In this document: positions 34,466-45,580 of the stretch, in pieces
How the letters are laid out: the number at the start of each line of letters is the position of its first letter
Position numbering within the stretch: position 1 is the stretch's first letter
Assembly: GCA_033807695.1 (NCBI GenBank)
Contig: CM066301.1
Span: forward strand, 682,001 to 746,000
Source: Daedaleopsis sinensis
Taxonomy: Eukaryota; Basidiomycota; Agaricomycetes; Polyporales; Polyporaceae
Length of the DNA stretch: 64,000 bases
Reading direction: 5' to 3'
Made by a program: the position numbers and the translations under genes
Notes under the pieces: generated by a model
What the model saw: only the letters and a program-made list of their open reading frames with translations
Database searches by the model: none
What the model was told of the DNA's origin: nothing

Positions 34466-35305
34466 ATGGCGGACACCATCGGAAAGTGGGCACCAGGCAG
34501 CTCCTGTACGTCTGCCGCCTGTCGCGGTCTGGAAAAGGCTGATATACTGGTGAACAGATGGCCCTGTCCTCAACCAAACGGACTTATACCTGCTCGGGAC
34601 CGAGCTCGAGCTCAACCCCATCCTGGCCAACACGAGCGAGTCGTTCCAGCTGATCTTCAACCTCCAGACCGGTACGTCACTTCTCACTCTACACACCCCA
34701 CATTTATCGACGTCGGGTACGCCTGCAATCAGGTCAGACCGGCGGGTACAACCACGAAGCACGCGACCGCGACATTCCTTTCACCGCGAAAGAAGAGCCT
34801 GCGACCATGCCCCGGGTGGATGAGCTCATGATCATCACCGAATACAGCCCATGGTGCACGATTATCAAGAATCCGCAGGGCGTAACGCTCAACGATATCT
34901 GCACACAGCTGTTCAAGGAGTATGTACGCTCCTAGCCCCCTCGGTCTATTGCTCACTATTTCGCGCGATCTAGATACTCGGAGAAGATGGTCACCGAGAA
35001 GGAGTTCGACTCCCTTCCTCCGCGGCTGCAGGAGCAGGTCCGGCGATACGCGCAGTCTGCGGCGGGCGGCGGCGGCGGATGGCAGCAATACTATTCCCCG
35101 CCAGTGGCCCCGACACAGTTCCGGCGAGTTGGTGAGTCCAACTGCGCATGCTGCCGAGTGTGTGCGATTTGACGCGACGTGCGACGCAGACTGGCTGCGC
35201 GAACGCGTGTTCTTCGACAAGCTGGCGCGCAAGGACGGCTATGCGAAGGCGCGCCTGGGCTTTTCCGCCCCGAACATCTTCGTGCTCTCGCTCTCCAACT
35301 ACTGA
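34466..35305 (+). CDS. DUF6699-domain protein
   Basis: Five exons (34466-34505, 34558-34671, 34733-34919, 34974-35131, 35190-35305) join to 204 aa. The domain opens with YGPVLNQ and contains LELNPILANTSES, MPRVDELMIITEYSPWCTII and GVTLNDICTQLFKEY, then a charged region and the final ARLGFSAPNIFVLSLS. The junction between exon 1 and exon 2 splits the Tyr codon of YGPVL exactly as in the gene at 31769-33347, which supports both models. A TATA box is well placed. The protein is far shorter than its divergent neighbour and lacks the Gly/Pro-rich part. The function is unknown. Confidence 0.88.
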
Positions 35306-36846
35306 GCGCCGCCTGGCGGCCCTCTATCATCTCTATCACGACCCTGGATGTGCACTGCTGGACACTACAGTTATTTCTCACTTACACGTTCACGACCTGG
35401 TCTCCCCCAACACGCTATCATGTACATTGCGATCTCGAGCTGTGCTGTAACACACTGTATCCCGAAGCCTTTTCTATCTCCTATCTCAACAGCCTGGTCT
35501 CTGCTGAATATCAACTGCTATGGTAGACTGTATCGCCATCTAGCCCGTCTTTTTACCAGGAATTACAACAGGTCACATACAACCTTAAGCATGTGATGTC
35601 CGCTACCCACAAATCTCAATCGTCTCTTCCCTACCCCAGCTCTCTGCATGCACCTTGATATACAAGTACTGATTGATATCCGTTGAAGCTTTGAAACGAT
35701 AGGAGACTCGACAAATGCACTGTGAGCCTGTCACTAATACTGATTTGAAAATGACTGACTAAACTTTTCGCAGAATATGCTGTGCTCGGCGACCCCAACC
35801 TCGATGCATGCGTAGCTAGCGGAGTCTGCCATCTTTCCGTAGAGACCAGGGTGCTCCTCCCTGCGTGGTGCACACAGCCTCTGCTTCTGGCCAGTGGCAT
35901 CAGACTCCTTGCACGCGGTGTGGGCGAAACTCGTATGAGGCACGCGCAGTTTACCCCGCGCCGTAGACGGAAGCGTACACGCACATGCCACACTGCCTGC
36001 AGGTATGCACCATGTGCATGACCAGGGGAGTCCACCGTGCGCCGTGGGCAAAGACACATCGGAGCGCTCCTCGCCATCACGAGGCCCCTCTCGCGCGATT
36101 CGAAGCTGTCAGTAGAGGGTCGTGCATGTGCTCGTTGAAGGAGTCGGAACGGTGCCTACACGGTGGTGTACCCCGTCTCCTGGCGGTAGCGTCCCTCGAA
36201 GTGGCTTGTTTTGTAATGTGCGACCGTGTCGCCGTGTCGATCCACATGCCAGTGCTCTCGGAGCACAAGGGAGTTACTACGATTGGTCCTTACACTTTCA
36301 AAGTAAAAGGAGGACTAACACGAAGCGATCGCGAGCTTTACTTACGCTCGCCGAACTCTTCCTCCTACCCCTTCTCCCCTTCCCCTTTCTTCCCTAGAAA
36401 CGTGTGCTTGAGTGCTTGAAGCGACCTGGGTCCTCACGGCCTCACGGGGCGTGAGGTGAGCTCTGTGAGTTGCCGCTGTGCCGGGACCGACAACTCACGT
36501 GACCGCGATTACCTGCTCCGAGCCCCTCCGACTCCCGAGTCGGAGCTCCATGCTCATCCTCTCCTCCTCCTCCTCCTCCTCTTCTCCATCGTCCCAACAG
36601 AAAACACCCTCTACAGTCTTGGTTTGCCACTACTAAATCACTGTCTACAAACAAGCTGCTAGTCTAGGCTAGTCTTGATTAATTGCGTCGGCAACAGCCA
36701 GCTAGACTCACACGCTTATGGTGGGATCAGGGTGGGATATCACTATGAAGATCGCAGCCAGCAATGTTGCTCCGCTCTCTCTTGTCAATCTCTGCCTCCC
36801 CCGTACACTGTGTATAGCAGCCCACTGAGGGCGAGTCTCGACCGGT
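35306..36846. other. Intergenic region
   Basis: About 1.5 kb without a gene I can support. A (CTC)n run near 36560-36580 and pyrimidine-rich stretches before 36400 are the only low-complexity features noted. Confidence 0.35.
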
Positions 36847-39318
36847 ATGCTGCGACTCGGACGCGGGCCTTACGGCGCCGGTCACTCACTCATACCTGCT
36901 GTACGTCGTTCCCTCTCTACTTCCCAACGGGCTTCCCCTCTGCTGCGTGTATCTGGAGCGCCTGGTCGGCGCTGGACTAGCTCATCTGCTGGAAACTCTC
37001 TCAACCGCTCGAGCGCGAGCTCTGGCCCGAACGCTCTACTTGCGTTCGCCGTAGGGTCGATAATCAGCGGTGCGGGCGCCTACTACGCCGCCTCGCATGC
37101 TCAAGCCGCCACCGACTTGAGTCGGAGGAGCAACGCGCCTGTGGAGCTCAACGATCAGTATGGGACACCTGATGACTTCCGGAAGGCCATCGAGGAGCTC
37201 CGGCAGGCATTCCCTGACGCAGTGACGACGGACTCAGACGACTTGGAGGCGCATACTCTGTCGGCGGTTGATCTAAATCATGGTGAGTCTGCAATATAGT
37301 ACCCAGTCCAGTGGGAATCGCATGGAAGAGAAAGGGGAGCGGAGTGCTGACGGTGCGGTGGGTAGTGTCGCGGCCGTCTGTGGTGGTATATCCGGCCTCG
37401 ACCGAAGACGTGGTTATTATCGTGAAGACGGCGGTCAAATACAGAATGCCCGTGATACCCTACTCTGGAGCTACAAGTCTGGAGGGACACTTCCTCGCGG
37501 TACGTTGTACAAGTGCTATCATAGCATCCGCGCAGACTCCAGCTTAACTCGACTTTCGCGTGCGCAGCCATCTATTGGAGGCATCTGCGTCGATATGTCG
37601 AAGATGGATAAGATCATCGAGATACATGGTGACCTAGCTCGTGTATGTGTGAAGGCTTAGGATATGATGACTAAGACTGGTGCATAGAGGCGGATTCGGA
37701 TGTCGTCTGTCAGCCAGGTTTGTGCTGGATGGACTTGAACGACACGTTGAAGAAGCAAGGTTGGTGACCTTGCATGCTATCAGCGAAGCTACACTGAAGC
37801 TGAGGGCTTATCAGGAATACCATTATTCTTCCCTGTAGGTTTATCGCAGCGCATACGCACATCGACGCATTCAAGGTTCATGGGTTTTGTTTAGCTTGAC
37901 CCAGGACCAGGAGCGACCCTCGGAGGTATGCTCAGCACAGGATGTTCTGGAAGTATGTCCACATTCACATCTGCCAGCAAGCCGACATACCTGACTTCTG
38001 CAGCGAACGCCGTGCGATACGGGACGGCAAGAGCTGAGTGGTTCCTGAACGCGGTCCGTACACCTCGAGGCTCTAGCTCACCGGTGTTCTGGCGTCCTGA
38101 CGAGCGCTATAGACCGTTGTTCTTCCCTCCGGCGAGGTCATCAAGACTCGGCGGCGTGCACGCAAGTCCTCCGCTGGATTCGATACCACGAAACTGTTCA
38201 TCGGAGCGGAGGGCACATTAGGCATCGTCACTGAAGGTAACGTCCACGAGGGACCAGACCAAGCATCTCGTCTGATCTTAATGCCGGTCCGCCTCCCTAG
38301 TCACTATCCGCCTCGCGCCTGTGTTGGCAACGAACGTCGCAGTCGTCCAGTTCCCGGATGTGCGCAAGGCGACCGAGGCCGCGACCGAAATAGTCAACTC
38401 CGGTGTCGGAATCCGTACGTTGTGCCTATCCCGCTCTTCCTTCGCGGACTCTGACTCGAGTGCGCGGCGGTACCCGACCACGACCACAGAATGTATCGAG
38501 CTCTGCGACGACCAGTTCATGCGCGCGACGAACGCGTACGGCATGTCCCCGCGGAAGTGGCCCGAGCAGGACAGCCTCTTCTTCAAGTTTCAAGGGCCGA
38601 CGCCTCGCTCACTGCAGGAGACCGCAGACATTGTGAAGCAGATTGCAAAGAAGCACGGCGCGACCGGCTTCGCGTTCGCGCGGAACGAGAAGGAGGCGCA
38701 CGACCTGTGGACGGACAGGAAGAACGCGCTCTTCTCGAGCCTGGCGATCCTTCCCGGGGCGCAAGCTGTCGGTACCGACGTCTGGTAGGCTCTGACATGA
38801 CTTCGGACGGGCTCACGCCGAACTGATGACATTGCATGACATGCAGTGTCCCCCCGTCAAGGCTCCCTGACCTCATTCAAGGCACGAAGGAGGATCTCGA
38901 GGCGCTCGGACTTGTGAGCACGATCGTCGGACACGTCGGAGATGGTACGTGTCACTCTGCGGCTCGTCTACTTTGGCACGATCTGAGTGTCGTCTTCGCT
39001 GTCTATCCAGGCAACTTCCACGCGCTGCTCCTCTTCCGTGACGAGGCGGGACGGCAGGCAGCACACGACGCGGTCGCGCGCATGATCAAGCGCGCAATTG
39101 CGCTCGACGGGACGTGCACGGGCGAGCACGGCGTCGGGGTCGGAAAACGCAAGTATCTCAACGAGGAGCTGGGCGAGGGCACGGTCGAGCTGATGAAGAC
39201 GATCAAGCGCGCGGTGGACCCGCTCAATCTGTTCAATCCCGGAAAAGTACGTCTAGTGTCTGAGTGTTCGTGCGATACTGATGGACTCGTGCAGCTGTAT
39301 CCAGAGAAGCGACCGTGA
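36847..39318 (+). CDS. DLD1: Mitochondrial D-lactate dehydrogenase (cytochrome), FAD-binding
   Basis: Thirteen short exons can be joined without a break into a protein of about 580 aa. The Arg/Ser-rich N-terminus looks like a mitochondrial presequence, followed by one membrane segment ([19 protein letters not shown]). The FAD_binding_4 domain has [45 protein letters not shown] and [12 protein letters not shown]. The C-terminal oxidase domain carries [14 protein letters not shown] and [13 protein letters not shown], the histidine-bearing motifs of D-lactate and glycolate oxidases. The enzyme oxidises D-lactate to pyruvate and passes electrons to cytochrome c at the inner membrane. One exon (37815-37834) is only 20 nt. 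Glycolate dehydrogenase activity is an alternative. Confidence 0.93.
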
Positions 39319-40501
39319 GCGTTCGGTAGGCTTGTCCCGGTTTGAACATGCAAGGGAGAGGGTGAAAACGTACAGTGGAGAATGCTTGAGATCACTACCT
39401 GATCAACGGCGTATTACTTATACGTATCTGACCGAGGGGGTGGGAGTGATATACTGGTGCGGGGGGGCGCGGGACATACTGGTGGGGGTCCCGGGACTCC
39501 ATACAGGCGGGAGACTCGGATGCAGTAGATTGCTAGTACTGGAGTATGGAGATACAGAGTACAGTATACATTTCAAGACAGTAAATTTCCATATGTGTCC
39601 TCTACGCGCCGCGACTCTGTGATGAGGTAACTTGGGAAGCGAAAAGCGAGACAGTACTTCCGAGCCGTTCATGCACATTTGCGCACCTGACCATATGGAC
39701 GATGAGGCAAGTTGTAGAACACATCGCAGGTGGGTGATATGTACATGTTCATATGAGAGACGTGCCATCGGCTAGGTGCACCATGCGAAGGGCCCATAGA
39801 TTTGTAGCACGTCGGTTATAGCTAGTACAGGACGGGAGAGCAGTTTACTCTAGCGACGTGCTCTGTGTTCTTTACGTTCTCGGAGCTGTACGAGCAGCAG
39901 ACGAATGAGTGTCGGAGTCGCAGTTGCATCCCACAGCCCACAACCCAGCAGGAGGAGTTGGCAGGGCAGGAGCCGGTAGTCGTCGACGTTCGACGGGATA
40001 GTTACTCACCAGCCCATTCTCGTCCCCCTTTCCTCGTTTCAAGGCCGCGGTGTCTCCCATGTGGGCCCGTCAGACCTCAGAAGCCCTCGGGCCTCAGGCC
40101 TAGGCCTCGGCGGCGATTCCAGGGCACGCTCGGGGGAAGCTACGGGCACGGTACCCGTTGGGAGAACGAGAACACGAACGCGAACGCGCACGAGCGCATG
40201 CTGCAGATGTGGCAAATGCAAATACGACGAGTGTGAAGGGATGTTAGAAGGTGTTCAGCGAGCGGGCGAACAGGCACAATTGACAGATCGGCGCACACGC
40301 CAAGAGGAGAGGACAAAGGAGAGAGATTCAGAACGCGGGAAGCGGAGGAGGACAAGGGCGAAAGAGACCGGAGGCAAGCCAAGCGTTGGCACCTGAAGCT
40401 TGAAGCCTCCGAAGTGGTCGCCCGCGCTGACTCGGAGTTCGCTGCTGGCGCGCGGCGCGGGTTGCGACTCCGTCCTGCCAGAGTGACACACCCTGGCAGG
40501 G
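39319..40501. other. Intergenic region
   Basis: No exon chain could be supported. Frames at 39865-40396 are Arg/Ser-rich and antisense to each other. Confidence 0.35.
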
Positions 40502-40754
40502 CTTACAACCGTTCTCATATCGATAGACCAGTCATGAAAAAATATGCATGGTTGGCTGCGGCGGACAATGAACGAGTTCGAAGATGCCCAGAGATGCCCC
40601 CGCGAAGAAGCTGAGCGTCTCTGTCTTGAAGATTCAGCGACCGTTCACAGCCGAGGCTTCGAGACCTCTAGCGAGGTCTCGGAACGTCGCTTTCGGAGTC
40701 CGCTGTGTATGTATTTTTTCGTGAGAGGTCTATCGATATGAGAATGGCTGTAAC
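40502..40754. mobile_element. MITE-like element with about 47 bp terminal inverted repeats
   Basis: Bases 40502-40548 and the reverse complement of 40706-40754 match closely. The core TTCTCATATCGATAGACC is identical and is followed by a GAAAAAATA tract in both. About 157 bp of unrelated sequence lie between. I did not find a convincing target-site duplication. Confidence 0.6.
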
Positions 40755-41647
40755 ACGAGCTACGAGGCAAGAACGCGCAAGTCTGGCAGTACTTACTGCG
40801 AACTCTGTGACAGATGACAACTCGGTCTGTGCGAGCGTTGAAGTGATCTGGGCAGAAATGGTAATCCCTGAGAGGGTGGAGACAGAGCACGAAGCTAAGG
40901 CGAGAATAGGTGGGGCTACTAGTAGAGTGAAAGTTAAAACGCGGATATCTCCGTGTGAGGACGGAATTGCGGTGCCACACTCCCTCATCCTCCGACTAGA
41001 TTGTGTCCATTATCAGACGCCGGTCTCTACACCCAGCCGGATGGAGAATCGGAGATCGCTGTATTTGAATACAACAGTCTACAACGGTCAAAGAGTGACC
41101 AACCCTGACAGCCAGTGCAAGGAACGCCCGTCGAGCCGCGCGAGAGCGAATCCGCCGCAGCGAGTAGGTTGAACGGTAATTCTAACCATTCTCATGAGCA
41201 CTAAGGCCTCCACACTCAGGCTCCCCACGTGGGCAGTGGGCCGTGGACGTGAACGCGCGAACGTGCACACGCCTCGCAACGCGGCGCTCCGCCGCACGGT
41301 CCACGACCCCCGCCGCATTGATCAATCTGAATCCTTTTTCGAAGGGCTCAGCGACTCACATGCTGCCCGATGCATCCCTGAACAGCCAGCTGTCCTTGTC
41401 TCCCCTAGACAGACGATGTACAGGTCCTATCGAACGGGGGGAGGACCGTCGCGCCTCGTGTGAGTTCCCGGCGTCTATGAGCGGGACTGACGACCGTCTC
41501 TTTCCAATTCCTGACTTAACTTGCAGGAGGCGAGATGGAATAACGTTAACGTTAACAACGTTGACCTATAACCACCACCACGTATGACTTTCTGCCTTTC
41601 TGCGCGGACACTCATCTCAAGGCGACTCAGGGAAATTTCCAACTTGA
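40755..41647. other. Intergenic region
   Basis: Open frames on both strands (for example 40705-41172) lack motifs and splice partners. A short palindromic GTTAACGTTAAC lies near 41545. Confidence 0.35.
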
Positions 41648-41840
41648 AGGTTGCGATATCGCCTTCAAGTTCCGGACCTGCCTAACCAGCCGTCCCACAA
41701 CTACCGGCGCGCAGTACGTCATTTTGTAGGACAACTGTCTTGTCCTGCATCCTTCAATTGATGAAGCCAAAATGACGTACTGCGCGCCGGTAGTTGTGGG
41801 ACGACTGGTTAGGCAGGTCCAGAAGGCGAGATCGCAACCT
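41648..41840. repeat. Long hairpin: 52 bp inverted repeat arms with one mismatch, extended to about 75 bp
   Basis: Arm 41674-41725 and arm 41769-41820 are reverse complements with a single mismatch. Beyond a short indel the pairing continues outwards to 41648 and 41840. The 43 bp loop opens with TAGGACAACTGTCTTGTCC and reads on into CTGCATCCTTCAATTGA, and nearly the same 35 bp recurs directly at 41849-41882, outside the right arm. This fits a foldback (hairpin) transposon remnant or a source of hairpin RNA. Confidence 0.9.
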
Positions 41841-41882
41841 CCATTACTAGGACAGCTGGCTTGTCCTGCATCCTTCAATTGA

Positions 41883-42563
41883 CTCAGGGCGCCTGTTCCT
41901 GAACGGTCGACCAACGTCTCCGCCCCATCGTTGCCGCCCGCCGAGGGATGCGTTCGAAGGTCCCGGCGCCCACGTCCTTGGCCATGGCGAGCACTGTCGC
42001 TGTTAGATATCTGGATGTTGAACGTCAGGTGTACTATGCGCGGTCGCTGCCAGTGTGCCCTTCAGTCCCGGGTTCGTCGTGGTGCTCTTCGCAGTGTTCC
42101 CGTACTACAGCTGGCATGATGGCGGCAGTGACAATACACTGACGATCATTTGGCCTTCCGGGGTCTATCGGTCACTGATTAACGGCGGTAACCAGATGCT
42201 AGGAGGGCTGAGGAGTCCTCTGACGCGAACGAGCATGATGATCATGGTGCCGGTACTAGCGACACAACCATGTTCAAGCCAGTGGGCCTTCCGGCGTCTG
42301 ACGCGTTGACGGACGTCTATGGGTCAGTTGACGGCTGTCGACGGGTGGTCACTGTAGCTTTAAGCAACTCCTCGACTGTACACCCCCGTCTCGGGCCAGC
42401 CTTCCAAACGCCACACCGTGGGAGCCTTACGCGCACTTGTATGCTTTGACGGCTGGGCATATAAGTGACACTGTCCGCACTTTCTAGCCCTCATCCCTCA
42501 GTTCTCGTACCTTTTGGAGGCTACTATCTCGCGACAATTCTGTCTTTCCAGGTTCACCGCACG
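41883..42563. other. Intergenic region with promoter of the next gene
   Basis: TATAAG at 42460-42465 lies 99-104 bp upstream of the ATG at 42564. The remainder shows nothing I can support. Confidence 0.4.
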
Positions 42564-43222
42564 ATGTCATCCAACCCTGCGGTCGCAGACACGGACGACA
42601 GTCATCCAGTGGGACTCCAGGCCGTCTCGTGGGACGCGCAGTATGGCTCCATTTTGTCACAAACTCCGTTCCAGACCTGTGCAACCGCCGGCCGCTGTAT
42701 TGCACTTTCTCCGCCTGTGCAATATGTCATGTGCAATCTTCATGATGTGTTGTTCAACGTCGACGGGCCGACAAACGTGACGGACCACGGCCATTGTGCC
42801 TTCCCGCCGACCATACAGCTGTGTCAGAAACTGTCGGTCAGGATTTTGGTACGTCCATCCACCCCGGGACCTGCACTCACCGGCGTACTAAACAGTACCC
42901 TTCGCATACTAGGTTGTGGGGCATGAGCCTTATGGTCGTCAGGTTGTAGTTCTGCGGGCTCGAGGGAGTCGTCCAACGCGGGCACAGATGGCTGTCATCG
43001 TAGCTAGAGAGGTTAAGCGCTTTCTGGTGAGCATCCGACGGGTCTGGCGACAGTATGAACACTAACGTCGGTTCGTATCCCTTTGAGGATCGAGAGAAGC
43101 GCAACCAGCACCCCTTGACTTTCTGCGGTCGAGAGATCACGCTTGTCGACTTATTCCTCCTCGAGATCTGTCATGTTTCGCGGGGGAGCATCCAACCGGT
43201 GCTGGGGGTCATCTGGTTCTAA
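42564..43222 (+). CDS. Hypothetical protein, three exons
   Basis: Exons 42564-42848, 42913-43026 and 43088-43222, all phase 0, give about 177 aa. The introns are 64 and 61 bp; both contain CTAA-type branch points (GTACTAAAC and ACACTAACG). The protein has no signal peptide. It contains a Cys/His-bearing N-terminal half, the stretch EPYGRQVVVLRARG, a helix AQMAVIVAREVKRFL, and a C-terminal ITLVDLFLLEICHVSRG. I recognise no family. The clean splicing through short exons and a TATA box at the right distance are the evidence for a real gene. Confidence 0.6.
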
Positions 43223-43409
43223 GGCCGGGTAAAATTGGCCCTGCAAACTGTATATTAGCTACTCAACCCAGGAGGCATTGTTTTGCTCTCTCGCGTATCC
43301 TGTGATGAACTCGATATGACTTGTGAATGAAAAGCGACAATGTGTATGAGTTGAAGACGCTTATAACATATTAGGGTGGTACGGAAATTTACATCCACCG
43401 TAGACATCA

Positions 43410-44378
43410 TCACGTCTCGAACGCGCGAGGGTCGATCTCCAGGACCGGGGCCCACTTCGACACGTACCCCTCGACTTCTACAACAGACCTCACATATATA
43501 TGTTTGAATGTGATCTGCTTCAAGCCGATCGCCCACCGCGGGTCTCGGCATTCGATGTGCCGGTGGTTCTGCGTCGTGCAAGTCAGCGTACGCTGCGAGC
43601 GACGGCGAGCGATGTAGCACATACCGTGATGTTCAGTACCCAGTCGACCAACGCTTGGCAGACCATGTCAAGCAGGTCGACCTTTGTGAACGCGCGTTCA
43701 CCATCGGCGATACCGGCTGGGATGTCGAGGAAGCAGGTGCGAGTGGCGTACCCGGGCCACTGTCAGCATCGTGGTCAGAGACGGTCAGAACTCGCTCGCC
43801 GTGAGAAATAGATATGGGATTGCACTTACGTGGCTCTGGAACAGGATTCTGCCATCGCTGCATGCAAACGTCTCGTCCAAACCCGCAATGGCGTCGGCGA
43901 CCGCGAGGTGCGTCTTGCCTTTCTCCGAGAGCTTCGCCCAGTAGTCCAGGTTAACTCCACGACAGCCGCGAGAGACGAGGTCGATTCTGCGCGAGATAGA
44001 GGCGTCCAAGAAGGGAAGCGGGAGAGGGATGCGCGGAAGAACACGCGACGTGATCTCCCGGAGTGGTTCAAGGTAGGCGTGTAGCGAGCAACCGGCCACA
44101 GAAGTCGTAGAAGATATTGAGGAGTCTGAGTTGACAGAAGAGGTGTCCGATAAACTTCCAGTTGAATGGAATGTAAGTGAGAATGGTTGTGGCTGCGGCT
44201 GTGGCGCAGGTGTGTGGTTACGCGTGTACTTTGGTTCCAACGCGTCCGAGTCAATAATGGCGTGCCGTGTCCTTGAGCATATCGCGATAGCGTTTTCACC
44301 CTCAATGAGGGCAGAGAGTAGGAAGGTTGGGTAGCGTGAGAGGGAGAGGTGATGCATTGCGGCAGCAGAGGAGGACAA
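43410..44378 (-). CDS. Hypothetical protein, three exons
   Basis: Minus-strand exons 44378-43830, 43759-43625 and 43568-43410 join in phase 0 to 280 aa. A Ser/Thr/Pro-rich stretch fills residues 55-90. The second half is well ordered, with DASISRRIDLVSRG, the exon 1/2 junction reading FQSHWPGYATRTCFLDIPAG, VDLLDMVCQALVDWV and a tail with IECRDPRWAIGLKQITF. The tail pattern suggests a compact alpha/beta protein. I do not recognise the family. A TATATA at 44481-44487 is about 105 bp upstream of the start, as expected. Met at residue 8 is an alternative start. Confidence 0.7.
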
Positions 44379-45580
44379 AGAAGCGGGAACTTGAAGGTCG
44401 AGCCTTGGGGAAATGTCGTGGAAGCGGTTCGAGCAATATGCACCAGTGAGAGTGTTGTGGTGGTGAACGCGAGACGAGGGTATATATGCCGCCTAGTCGT
44501 CAATCGGAGGAACAGAGTGATGAGCGAAAGATGCGAAGGAGAGCTTTGAGGCAGCCAAAGGTTGTGTGGCCAGAACAACGGCGCCTAGGTGTGACGGGCC
44601 GTGGCTTTCGCCTCTCGGTGGCACCTCAATCGAACCTTAGCAGACTAAGAGTTAGCGAGAAAGGTCGCGCGGCTAGTGGCAAAGCGTGTAGCTTGAGTCA
44701 AGCTAGAGGCTATGCCATGCCAATATACCGGAGATTCAACTCAAGGTTGGTGTATGCTACATGCCTACGTTGATTTTATTCTGTGTGGTGACTTTGCAGT
44801 GTTTCACCATGCGAGTTTGCTTTCAAATGAGGCATGTGAGTGTTTGCGAGTTTCTCTGACTGTTATGAAATGATGATACGGCTGACTAGGCGTGGTCTGC
44901 GACGAGGGATGACTGAGCGTTGATACAAGGATCACAAGACGTGAATTGACGTGTCGATACAGAGCACAACTCCGTTCATACAATATGAGCTGCGGGCAAG
45001 ATGGTAACAGAGCCTGCGAGATACTGTGCAACTCAGAAGCGAGCATGATCACCACATACCTCTTTTCCACCTTTTAAATGCTCGTTGGGCTACGCCGCCG
45101 CCAGTCCCAATGAGAGAGTATGCTGCCCCTAGCCATCAACCTGCCCAGGGTATACTCACCCCAATCGTAAGACGCCCTTCGGATCAAAGCTGAACATAAT
45201 GACTGGTATGCCGTCTCGTTGTTATTGGCAGCGGAAACGATGCGTGGCTGCAGATGCATCCAGAGTAAAATGAAGAGCACAAAATAGCAGGCCACTTTTC
45301 AGCATGATAATCCGGGCTGAGTGCTCGAGGAGAAAGAGGTGATGGTGGAAGTGGAAGTGGAAGTGGAAGTGGAGATGGAATTGGAAGAACAGGGAAGGAA
45401 TTCGACTCGTGTCCTCACCGTGATGTGACGCAGCACCGTTACTGACGCGTGACGTAACGCAATACGCTAGCCCACCGTGACCTTCATCCTCTTTCCTCCT
45501 CCTTCTCCTCCTCCGCATCTTCTTAAAGAGCGCTGCTGAACCTCGGTTCATTGTCTGACTCTGAGGCTTGGTGGCGATAT
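44379..45580. other. Intergenic region
   Basis: Besides the TATATA at 44481-44487 there is a GGAAGT purine repeat at about 45343-45380. Minus-strand frames at 45074-45551 start with GTG or are compositionally biased and could not be assembled into a gene. Confidence 0.35.

Noticed and set aside
40705..41172. Plus-strand frame of 155 codons and antisense frame of 106 codons
   Set aside because: Starts inside the inverted repeat of the MITE-like element; no homology signal or splice sites.
45074..45551. Minus-strand frames resembling a signal peptide (MACYFVLFILLW...)
   Set aside because: The Met is a GTG codon; the in-frame ATG nearby belongs to a different frame that stops after 27 codons, and no splice chain works.
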